Origin: Streptomyces albus subsp. albus
Lineage (GTDB): Bacteria > Actinomycetota > Actinomycetes > Streptomycetales > Streptomycetaceae
NCBI RefSeq assembly: GCF_000719865.1
Contig: NZ_JOID01000049.1
Coordinates: 1-20,797, forward strand
Direction of reading: 5' to 3'
Length of the DNA stretch: 20,797 nt
The notes beneath the pieces were generated by a model, which saw only the letters and a program-made list of their open reading frames with translations, made no database searches and had not been told where the DNA came from. A program made the translations under genes and the position numbers. This document shows, one piece after another, positions 1 to 5,949 of the stretch. Numbering within the stretch: the first letter of the stretch is position 1; every line of letters begins with the position of its first letter.

Positions 1-32
1 TGCGCGTCCGTGAGCTCGTGTCGCCGCACCAT
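1..32 (-). CDS. IS-type transposase, N-terminal fragment cut by window edge
   Basis: Reading leftward from an ATG at 32-30, the minus strand encodes MVRRHELTDA before the window ends. From memory this matches the usual N-terminus of actinobacterial IS5/IS4-like DDE transposases, which begin M-V-R-R-H-E-L-T-D-x-x-W. Only ten residues are visible, so neither the catalytic DDE residues nor the completeness of the gene can be judged. The 60 or so bases upstream of the ATG, up to a CTAG at 96-99, have the length expected of an element's untranslated end. The family call is inference from a short match. A chance match in a GC-rich region is possible but unlikely, because the ten residues follow the family pattern closely. 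Confidence 0.55.
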   Translation of the reverse strand, partial: MVRRHELTDA

Positions 33-99
33 ACGGGCGTCCTGCCCGGCCAACCAGGAGATCCACCCCGCCCACCAAGAGCCATCAGAAACGGCCTAG
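1..99 (-). mobile_element. Probable right end of an insertion sequence, with CTAG at the junction
   Basis: The stretch contains the transposase start (32-30) and ends at CTAG (96-99), directly in front of a host-type gene. IS5-group elements commonly duplicate a 4-bp YTAR target, and CTAG fits. The terminal inverted repeat cannot be confirmed because the other end lies outside the window. The exact boundary is inferred. No alternative host coding region is convincing in 1-109: two plus-strand frames stop within this stretch (11-13 and 97-99), and the third stays open to 119-121 but shows no recognisable protein. Confidence 0.4.
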
Positions 100-109
100 G
101 AGACCAGCC

Positions 110-298
110 ATGCGGCCCATGACCCCGAACTGGCGTACCAGCTCCTACACGAAGTCGGACACCTGCGTTGAAGTGGCAGACAACGACCCTGACGAAATAC
201 TGGTCCGGGACACCAAGGACCGCAGCCGCGGAACCATGAGCGTTCCACCGGCCTCCTGGGACGCATTCGTGGAATTCATCGGCCGGGATATCGGATAG
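110..298 (+). CDS. DUF397 domain protein
   Basis: This 62-residue protein is the size of a single DUF397 domain. It shows the family landmarks: a W-R-T-S-S-Y-T opening (residues 8-14), C-V-E-V-A (19-23), V-R-D-T-K-D (32-37) and an S-W-D-A-F-V-E-F close (49-56). DUF397 proteins are small, abundant in Streptomyces, and usually encoded next to an XRE-type helix-turn-helix regulator, with which some are thought to act as partners or antagonists. The specific role here is unknown. The ATG at 110 is preferred over the in-frame ATG at 119 because AGGAG at 98-102 sits 7 nt upstream of it. No XRE gene is visible on either side: the left neighbour is an apparent insertion-sequence end and the right neighbour is a DUF4142 gene. 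The gene may therefore have been separated from its partner. Confidence 0.85.
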   Translation: MRPMTPNWRTSSYTKSDTCVEVADNDPDEILVRDTKDRSRGTMSVPPASWDAFVEFIGRDIG

Positions 299-321
299 CC
301 GACGAGGACACCGAGGTCGGC
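298..321 (+). terminator. Weak hairpin after the DUF397 gene
   Basis: GCCGAC (298-303) and GTCGGC (316-321) can pair across a 12-nt loop immediately after the TAG stop codon. There is no U-tract. A 6-bp stem is modest for this base composition, so this is only a candidate. Confidence 0.25.
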
Positions 322-632
322 CTTCCGTGTGGCAGGGTTCCGCCGCAGGCCGGCCCGGTTCGGCGGGTCTTCCGCGTCACCGGGTCTCACCCCCAGCCGG
401 ACACAAGTGACGAAGGACTGGACTCCGTTCGGACTGTTCCAGGGCTTGACGGGGGTCCGCGGAGGACGTGAGTCCGGGGGGCACGGCCGTCCGGGCGCGC
501 GGGTATCGCGGGGTGTCCTTCCGGCCCCGGCGGCCGTACGGAGCGGGGCGATCCGATTGCCCCGGCGGACGGTGAACACCCGCCCGATGTCCTCCGTATG
601 GGATGGAACACCCGTCCCCAGGAGGAGGCACC
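299..632. other. Intergenic region, no gene seen
   Basis: No reading frame here has convincing protein features. Besides the hairpin at 298-321 there is a second small hairpin: GGGGCGAT (545-552) and ATTGCCCC (556-563), with one G-T pair and a 3-nt loop. The nonamer GAACACCCG occurs twice shortly before the DUF4142 ribosome binding site. TTGACG at 446-451 resembles a -35 box, but no good -10 follows at the right distance, so no promoter is called. Confidence 0.6.
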
Positions 633-1358
633 GTGCGCAGCAACCGTCGGGCCGACAGGCCCAGAGTGTCGATGCGCACGGCGGCCATCGCCCTAGCGAT
701 CGTCGCCGTACTGGCACTCATACCCGTACTGATCAATCTGCAGACCAGCAGCAGCCAGGCCAACGAGGAGCTGAGTCCGATAGCAGGAGCGCCCCAGGTG
801 GGGGCCGGAGCCGACGGCTCCGTCCCCGCCGAGGGGCAGGCACAGGGGCAGGCGCAGACGGGGGCCGCCGCGGGCGACATCGGGACCGTCACCGAGGTCG
901 ACAAGAAATTCCTGTCGTCCGTGCGGCAGGCCGGGCTGTGGGAGATCCCCGCCGGGCGGCTGGCGCAGACCAACGCCTCCAGCGAGGCGGTCAAGCGGGC
1001 CGGACACCATCTCATCGACGGTCACGCCAAGCTGGACCAGCTCGTCCGCGAGGACGCCAAGCTGCTCGGGGTCCAGATCCCCGACCAGGCCACGGCCGAG
1101 CAGCAGGATTGGGTACGGCAGCTGAAGGCCGCCAAGGGCGCCGAGTTCGACAAGCTCTTCGCCAACATCCTGCGGGCCTCGCACGGCAAGATCTTCGCCG
1201 TCATCGGAGAGGTGCGCGCCTCGACGCAGAACGACCTGATTCGGCGTCACGCGCGGCAGGCCAACCAGACGGTCATGGACCACATGGAGGTCCTGGAGGA
1301 CACCGGCCTCGTGGACGCCGAGACCTTCGCCGAGGTCGAGGCCGCTGTGACGAAGTGA
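633..1358 (+). CDS. DUF4142 domain protein, membrane-anchored
   Basis: This 241-residue protein begins with a basic segment and one hydrophobic stretch (about residues 16-34), consistent with a signal anchor or uncleaved signal peptide. A low-complexity G/A/Q/P linker follows (about 50-82). The rest (about 88-238) is a helix-rich DUF4142 domain, with the typical pattern of a D-x-x-F-L opening, an A-G-R-L-A segment, H-H-L-I-D-G-H (125-131) and a late H-A-R-Q-A-N-Q segment. DUF4142 proteins are ferritin-like in predicted fold and exported; their function is not established. GTG at 633 is chosen because GGAGGAGG at 621-628 precedes it at normal spacing. An ATG at 672 is in frame but lacks a comparable site. 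The gene stands alone and converges on the two-component system. Confidence 0.8.
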   Translation: MRSNRRADRPRVSMRTAAIALAIVAVLALIPVLINLQTSSSQANEELSPIAGAPQVGAGADGSVPAEGQAQGQAQTGAAAGDIGTVTEVDKKFLSSVRQAGLWEIPAGRLAQTNASSEAVKRAGHHLIDGHAKLDQLVREDAKLLGVQIPDQATAEQQDWVRQLKAAKGAEFDKLFANILRASHGKIFAVIGEVRASTQNDLIRRHARQANQTVMDHMEVLEDTGLVDAETFAEVEAAVTK

Positions 1359-1429
1359 CGACGTAGCGGGCGGCGGCAGCGCCGGTACGCGGCCCCCGCG
1401 CCACGGCGAGCGGTTCCCGCACCTCCGGG

Positions 1430-1475
1430 CGGTACGGCAGGCGACTGCCGTGCCGCCCGCCGTCGTTGACGGCGG
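1430..1475. terminator. Tandem hairpins between convergent genes
   Basis: The first hairpin pairs CGGTACGGCAG (1430-1440) with CTGCCGTGCCG (1445-1455) over a GCGA tetraloop; one of its eleven pairs is G-T. The second pairs CCGCCGTC (1457-1464) with GACGGCGG (1468-1475) over GTT. They lie in the 169-bp gap between the DUF4142 gene (+) and the response regulator gene (-), where a bidirectional terminator is expected. Neither has a U-tract, as is usual in Streptomyces. Confidence 0.6.
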
Positions 1476-1527
1476 CCCTCGGCACCGGCGCGGCCCCGTG
1501 GTGCGGCGCGCGGACGCGCCGCGTCGC

Positions 1528-2250
1528 TCAGGAAGGTCCCCGCCAGCGGTAGTACAGCTCCGGCCGGCCCACCTGCCCGTACTGCGGCCGCCGTTCGGCC
1601 CGCCCGGTGTCCACCAGGTGCTCCAGATAGCGGCGGGCCGTGATCCGGGAGATCCCCACCGCCTCACCGGCCGCCTGGGCGGTGGTCCCGTTCCGGTCCG
1701 CGCCGCGCAGGGCCCGGGTCACCGACTCCAGGGTCGGGCCGCTGAGCCCCTTCGGCAGCGCGGGCGGGGACGGCGCGCGCAGCGCGGACAGCGCGCGGTC
1801 CACCTCCTCCTGCCCGCTCGCCTCGCCCGCCGCCGCGCGGAACTCGGCGTAGCGCACGAGCCGTTCGCGGAGCGTCGCGAAGGCGAAGGGCTTCAGCACA
1901 TGCTGGACGACACCGAGCGACACCCCCTCCCGGACCACCGCCAGATCCCGCGCGGAGGTCACCGCGATCACGTCCGCCGTCCGGCCCGCGGCGCGCAGCG
2001 AGCGCAGCAGCCCCAGTCCGTGGCCGTCCGGCAGGTAGAGGTCGAGCAGCAGCAGGTCCACCGGGTCCCGCTCCAGGTGCCGCCGCGCCGCCGAGCCGGA
2101 GTGCACGGTGCCGGCCACCTCGAAACCGGGCACCCGTTCCACGTACAGCGCGTGGGCGTCCGCGGCGACCGGGTCGTCCTCGACCACCAGCACCCGGATT
2201 GGCGGCCGCCCGCGCCCCGGGTCTCCGCTCACCGTGCCGCCCCCGCTCAC
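1528..2250 (-). CDS. CitB/DcuR-family response regulator
   Basis: This 240-residue DNA-binding response regulator would be phosphorylated by the kinase encoded just upstream. The receiver domain (about residues 18-135) shows the acidic pair E-D-D (24-26), the phospho-acceptor D70 in L-L-L-L-D-L-Y-L-P-D-G, T98 and the conserved K120-P. The C-terminal part (about 185-235) contains a helix-turn-helix (T-T-A-Q-A-A-G-E-A-V-G-I-S-R-I-T-A-R-R-Y-L, 189-209) of the type found in CitB/DpiA/DcuR/DctR regulators of citrate and C4-dicarboxylate uptake. The start is GTG at 2250-2248, which overlaps the kinase TGA by 4 bp and suggests translational coupling. A second in-frame GTG 18 nt further in (2232) arises from a short tandem duplication and could also be used. 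The likely target is the divergent symporter gene at 4206; this is inferred from position. Confidence 0.9.
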   Translation of the reverse strand: MSGGGTVSGDPGRGRPPIRVLVVEDDPVAADAHALYVERVPGFEVAGTVHSGSAARRHLERDPVDLLLLDLYLPDGHGLGLLRSLRAAGRTADVIAVTSARDLAVVREGVSLGVVQHVLKPFAFATLRERLVRYAEFRAAAGEASGQEEVDRALSALRAPSPPALPKGLSGPTLESVTRALRGADRNGTTAQAAGEAVGISRITARRYLEHLVDTGRAERRPQYGQVGRPELYYRWRGPS

Positions 2251-2261
2251 CGTGCCGCCCC
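2225..2261. repeat. 18-bp tandem duplication at the kinase/regulator junction
   Basis: The plus-strand unit CGCTCACCGTGCCGCCCC occurs twice in succession, with one differing base near the unit boundary. On the minus strand each copy supplies a GTG preceded by a G-rich stretch, so the response regulator has two alternative in-frame starts six codons apart. The first overlaps the kinase stop codon. Confidence 0.7.
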
Positions 2262-3935
2262 AACCACGGCCGCCAGCGGCAGCCGTACGGTGAACTCCGC
2301 GCCCCCGCCGTCGCCACCACCGGCCGCGCCCCCGCCCCGGCCCTCCGCCCGCGCCGCCTCGATCGATCCGCCGTTGCGGCGCACCGCCTGCCGGACCAGG
2401 GCCAGGCCGAGTCCGCGCCCCGGGCCGCCGCCCGCCGACTCCTCGCCGCCGCGCCGCGCCGCCTTCGTCGTCCAGCCGCGTTCGAACATCCCGTCCAGGG
2501 CCTCCGGGGAGATGCCGGGACCCGTGTCCCGCACCCGCAGCAGCAGCTCGCCGTCGGCGGCCCGCGCCGTCACCGTCACCCGCGGGCGGCGCTCCCGGAC
2601 GCCCCCGGCGGCGTTCTCCCCGCCGGCCGCCTCCACCGCGTTGTCGATCAGATTGCCGAGGATCGTCACCAGATCGCGGGGCGGCAGCTCCGCCGGCAGA
2701 ACACCGTCGTCGATGCGGCTCTCCGGGGCCAGGGTCAGCTCCACACCCCGCTCGCTGGCCTGCGCCGCCTTGCCGAGCAGCAGAGCCGCCAGCACCGGCT
2801 CTCCCACGGCCGCCACCACCCGGTCCGTCAGCGCCTGCGCCAGCTCCAGCTCCTCCGTCGCGAACCGCACCGCCTCCTCCGCGCGGCCCAGCTCGATCAG
2901 CGACACCACGGCGTGCAGCCGGTTCGCCGCCTCGTGCGCCTGGGACCGCAGCGCCTCCGCGAAGCCGCGCACCGAGTCCAGCTCGCCGGAGAGCTCCTGG
3001 AGCTCGGTGTGGTCCCGCAGGGTGACGACCGTGCCGCGCCGCTCACCGCCCGAGACGGGCGAGGTGTTCACCACCACGATCCGCTCGGCCGTCGGATGGA
3101 CCTCGTCCACCCGGGGCTCCGAGGCCAGCAGCGCCCCGGTCAGCGACGGGGGCAGCCCCAGCTCGGTGACGCAGCGGCCCACGGCGCCGGGGCCCAGCCC
3201 CAGCAGCTCCCGGGCCCCGTCGTTGACCAGCGCGATCCGCCGCCGCCCGTCCAGCATCAGCAGCCCCTCGCGGACGGCGTGCAGCGCCGCCTGATGGTAG
3301 TCGTGCATCCGGCTCAGTTCGGAGGCGTTCATCCCGTGCGTATGACGCCGCAGCCGGGCGTTGACGACGTACGTGCCGAGGCCGCCGAGCACCAGCGCCC
3401 CCAGTGCCACCCCGGCCGGCACGGCCATCTGCCGGCGCACCTCGGCGCTGATCCGCTCCACCGTGATCCCGGCGCTCACCAGGCCCACCACCCGGCCGCC
3501 GTCCCGTATCGGCGTCACCACCCGCACCGAGGGTCCGAGCGTGCCGGTGTACGTCTCGGAGAAGGTGCGGCCCGCGAGCGCGGGCCCGGTGTGGCCCAGG
3601 AACTCCTCGCCGATCCGCTCCGGGTCGGGGTGCGTCCAGCGGATGCCGTCCGTGTCCATGATCGTGACGAAGGCGACGCCGGTGTCGCGGCGGACCCGCT
3701 CCGCGTACGGCTGCAGCACCGCCGTCGGGTCCCCGCCGCGGATGGCCTCCGGCACGGACGGAGAGACGGCGATCGCCCGCGCCGCCGTCATCGCCCGCAG
3801 CCGCGCCGTCTGCTCCGTCTGCCGCAGGTCCGTGATGTACGTGAACACGGCGTAACCGGCCACCACGACGGCGACCAGCACGACCTGCATGGCGAAGAGC
3901 TGACCGGCCAGGCTGCGGGGACGGGGAACACGCAT
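2247..3935 (-). CDS. CitA/DcuS-family sensor histidine kinase
   Basis: This 562-residue membrane sensor kinase has TM1 at about 14-33, an extracytoplasmic Cache/PDC-like sensor at about 35-168, TM2 at about 171-192 and a cytoplasmic PAS-like domain at about 215-310. The sensor contains G-R-T-F-S-E-T-Y and a G-R-V-V-G-L-V-S-A-G-I close. A SpoOB-type dimerisation segment follows, with the likely phosphorylated H334 in R-S-Q-A-H-E-A-A-N-R-L-H. The HATPase domain has its N box at G-N-L-I-D-N-A-V-E-A-A, R-D-T-G-P-G-I and G-R-G-L-G-L-A-L-V. This order is that of CitA/DcuS/DpiB kinases, which sense citrate or C4-dicarboxylates. The ATG at 3935 is chosen because it directly precedes a short basic segment and TM1; upstream in-frame codons look non-coding. 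No strong ribosome binding site precedes it. It overlaps the regulator by 4 bp and diverges from the symporter. The actual ligand is not determinable from sequence. Confidence 0.9.
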   Translation of the reverse strand: MRVPRPRSLAGQLFAMQVVLVAVVVAGYAVFTYITDLRQTEQTARLRAMTAARAIAVSPSVPEAIRGGDPTAVLQPYAERVRRDTGVAFVTIMDTDGIRWTHPDPERIGEEFLGHTGPALAGRTFSETYTGTLGPSVRVVTPIRDGGRVVGLVSAGITVERISAEVRRQMAVPAGVALGALVLGGLGTYVVNARLRRHTHGMNASELSRMHDYHQAALHAVREGLLMLDGRRRIALVNDGARELLGLGPGAVGRCVTELGLPPSLTGALLASEPRVDEVHPTAERIVVVNTSPVSGGERRGTVVTLRDHTELQELSGELDSVRGFAEALRSQAHEAANRLHAVVSLIELGRAEEAVRFATEELELAQALTDRVVAAVGEPVLAALLLGKAAQASERGVELTLAPESRIDDGVLPAELPPRDLVTILGNLIDNAVEAAGGENAAGGVRERRPRVTVTARAADGELLLRVRDTGPGISPEALDGMFERGWTTKAARRGGEESAGGGPGRGLGLALVRQAVRRNGGSIEAARAEGRGGGAAGGGDGGGAEFTVRLPLAAVVGAAR

Positions 3936-4205
3936 GGGCCCAGTCTGCCCGGCGCTTCCCCGGGACCGGCAGGGGAGTGCGGCCCGCTCCCGCCACGACC
4001 GGGGGCTCCGCGTCCCCGTCCCCGGGCGTCCGTGCGTCCCCGCGCTCCGTAGCGGACCGGCAGCGTCCGCGAACTCAATGAACGCAACCGTGACCCGGCC
4101 CACCCGCTGGTGGATAGTCGCCGGGACGCCGGAACGGAGCACGGCACGGGTGGGACGGCACCGGGAGCGGCGTCACGACCGGGAAGCACGATGCAGGAGG
4201 CAGCC
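3936..4205. promoter_or_regulatory. Divergent promoter region of kinase and symporter
   Basis: The 270-bp gap between the divergent kinase and symporter genes must hold both promoters and probably the response regulator sites. No clear repeated operator is visible by eye. The only fair promoter match is given as a separate entry. Confidence 0.5.
4090..4118 (+). promoter_or_regulatory. Possible sigma-70-type promoter for the symporter gene
   Basis: GTGACC (4090-4095) and GATAGT (4113-4118) each match four of six bases of the -35 and -10 consensus at a 17-nt spacing. They lie about 90 nt upstream of the GTG start. This is a moderate match only. Confidence 0.3.
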
Positions 4206-5663
4206 GTGGCCGTACGGACCCCACCCGAGGGTGCTCGGGTGAAGCGGGACAGAACCCACTATCTCTACCTCGCCGTCATCGCCGCGGTGCTCGCCGGCAT
4301 CCTGCTGGGCTTCGCGGCGCCCGGAGTGGCGGCCGAACTGAAGCCGCTCGGCACCGGCTTCGTCGGCCTGATCAAGATGATGATCTCGCCGATCATCTTC
4401 TGCACGATCGTGCTCGGTGTCGGCTCGGTGCGGAAGGCCGCGAAGGTCGGCGCCGTGGGCGGGCTGGCCCTCGGCTACTTCATGATCATGTCGACCGTGG
4501 CGCTCGCCATCGGCCTGGTCGTCGGCAACATGCTCCCCGGCGTTGCCCTGGACCTGACCGAGTCCGCACGCAGCGCCGGCGCGGAGCAGGCCGCCGGCGC
4601 GAGCGAGTCCACCACCGACTTCCTGCTCGGCATCATCCCCACCACCATGGTCTCGGCCTTCACCGAGGGCGAGGTGCTGCAGACCCTGCTCATCGCGCTC
4701 CTCACCGGCTTCGCGCTGCAGGCCATGGGCACCGCCGGGGAACCGCTGCTCCGCGGCATCGGCCACCTCCAGCGGCTCGTCTTCCGGGTGCTGGCGATGA
4801 TCATGTGGGTGGCGCCGGTCGGGGCGTTCGGCGCCATCGCGGCGGTGGTGGGCGAGACGGGCGTCGGCGCGCTCAAGTCCCTCGCCGTCGTCATGATCGG
4901 CTTCTACGTCACCTGCGGGGTCTTCGTCTTCCTCGTCCTCGGCGCGCTGCTGAGGATCGTCGCGGGCGTGAACATCTGGACTCTGCTCCGGTATCTCGGC
5001 CGGGAGTTCCTGCTGATCGTCTCGACCTCCTCCTCGGAGTCCGCGCTGCCGCGCCTCATCGCCAAGATGGAGCACCTGGGCGTCAGCAGGCCGGTCGTCG
5101 GCATCACCGTGCCGACCGGCTACTCCTTCAACCTCGACGGCACGGCGATCTATCTGACGATGGCCTCCCTCTTCGTCGCCGAGGCGATGGGCGACCCGCT
5201 CTCGCTCGGGCAGCAGATCTCCCTGCTCGTCTTCATGATCATCGCCTCGAAGGGGGCGGCCGGCGTCACGGGCGCGGGCCTGGCCACCCTCGCGGGCGGC
5301 CTCCAGTCCCACCGGCCGGAACTGGTCGACGGCGTCGGCCTCATCGTCGGCATCGACCGCTTCATGAGCGAGGCCCGCGCCCTGACCAACTTCGCGGGCA
5401 ACGCCGTCGCGACGGTCCTGGTCGGCACCTGGACGAAGGAGATCGACAAGGCCCGGGCCGAGCAGGTCCTCGCCGGGCACCTCCCCTTCGACGAGCAGAC
5501 GTTCGTCGACGACCACGGCCACGACCACGGCCACGAGCACGGACCCGCTCCCGAACACGGCCGGGGAGGCCATCAGCCGCACGACGCCCACACCGCTCCG
5601 GACCCCTCCTCCCACCCGGGACCCGACCACCCCGGCGGGGCGAAGGAGACGGTGGGCGTCTGA
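4206..5663 (+). CDS. dctA: DAACS-family C4-dicarboxylate/cation symporter with His-rich tail
   Basis: This 485-residue polytopic membrane protein belongs to the dicarboxylate/amino acid:cation symporter family. Family signatures are the serine-rich hairpin S-T-S-S-S-E-S-A-L-P (273-282), N-L-D-G-T (309-313) in the unwound helix, the second re-entrant hairpin S-K-G-A-A-G-V-T-G-A-G (348-358), and D-R-F-M-S-E-A-R-A-L-T-N-F-A-G-N (384-399) in the last helix. It should import succinate, fumarate or malate with protons or sodium. The neighbouring CitA/DcuS-type system supports this, but substrate is inferred. GTG at 4206 is chosen because GGAGG (4196-4200) lies 5 nt upstream; the in-frame ATG at 4191 lacks a site. 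The transport core ends near residue 430. The last 50 residues carry eleven histidines (437-475) in D-H-G-H-D-H-G-H-E-H and looser repeats. This tail is not part of the usual family architecture and might bind metal. Confidence 0.88.
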   Translation: MAVRTPPEGARVKRDRTHYLYLAVIAAVLAGILLGFAAPGVAAELKPLGTGFVGLIKMMISPIIFCTIVLGVGSVRKAAKVGAVGGLALGYFMIMSTVALAIGLVVGNMLPGVALDLTESARSAGAEQAAGASESTTDFLLGIIPTTMVSAFTEGEVLQTLLIALLTGFALQAMGTAGEPLLRGIGHLQRLVFRVLAMIMWVAPVGAFGAIAAVVGETGVGALKSLAVVMIGFYVTCGVFVFLVLGALLRIVAGVNIWTLLRYLGREFLLIVSTSSSESALPRLIAKMEHLGVSRPVVGITVPTGYSFNLDGTAIYLTMASLFVAEAMGDPLSLGQQISLLVFMIIASKGAAGVTGAGLATLAGGLQSHRPELVDGVGLIVGIDRFMSEARALTNFAGNAVATVLVGTWTKEIDKARAEQVLAGHLPFDEQTFVDDHGHDHGHEHGPAPEHGRGGHQPHDAHTAPDPSSHPGPDHPGGAKETVGV

Positions 5664-5670
5664 CGGGCCG

Positions 5671-5724
5671 GCGCCCGGGTCCACCGCGATCCGGCCCGCG
5701 GTGTCCCTCCACGGACCCGGGCGC
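5671..5724. terminator. Branched hairpin just after the symporter gene
   Basis: GCGCCCGGGTCC (5671-5682) pairs perfectly with GGACCCGGGCGC (5713-5724). Nested inside, ACCGCG (5683-5688) pairs with CGCGGT (5697-5702). It starts 8 nt after the symporter stop codon, as expected for that gene's terminator. Confidence 0.6.
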
Positions 5725-5748
5725 ACCCGCTCCGAAGACCATCTCCCC

Positions 5749-5790
5749 GACGCCCCTCCGGCTGTTTCCCCTGGCGGCCGGAGGGGCGTC
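5749..5790. terminator. 14-bp hairpin in the convergent gap
   Basis: GACGCCCCTCCGGC (5749-5762) pairs perfectly with GCCGGAGGGGCGTC (5777-5790) over a 14-nt loop. It is a candidate terminator in either direction. Confidence 0.55.
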
Positions 5791-5833
5791 ACCCTGCTCC
5801 GGCCCGCGAGAACGGCCACACGCCGGGGCACGG

Positions 5834-5871
5834 CCGAGGGCTCGTACGGGCGAACCCGTACGAGCCCTCGG
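5834..5871. terminator. 17-bp perfect hairpin in the convergent gap
   Basis: CCGAGGGCTCGTACGGG (5834-5850) pairs perfectly with 5855-5871 over a CGAA tetraloop. It is the strongest stem in the window and the best candidate bidirectional terminator between the symporter and glgB. Confidence 0.75.
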
Positions 5872-5903
5872 AGAACCGGGCCGCGTCTCCCGCGCTTCCC
5901 GCA

Positions 5904-5930
5904 CCGCACGGGCCGCGCAGGCCCGTGCGG
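5904..5930 (-). terminator. 11-bp hairpin just after glgB
   Basis: CCGCACGGGCC (5904-5914) pairs perfectly with GGCCCGTGCGG (5920-5930) over GCGCA. It lies 20 nt beyond the glgB stop codon and is the natural terminator of the mak-glgB unit. Confidence 0.6.
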
Positions 5931-5949
5931 CCCCGCGTCCGGTGCCGGA

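Noticed and set aside
1450..4052. Long plus-strand frames opposite the kinase and regulator genes
   Set aside because: They are R/P/A/S-rich mirror readings typical of high-GC genes. The minus-strand frames carry complete receiver, helix-turn-helix and kinase domains.
4173..5909. A 578-residue minus-strand frame opposite the symporter
   Set aside because: It is composed mainly of charged residues, H, G and D, as expected of antisense to a membrane protein gene, and has no recognisable domain.
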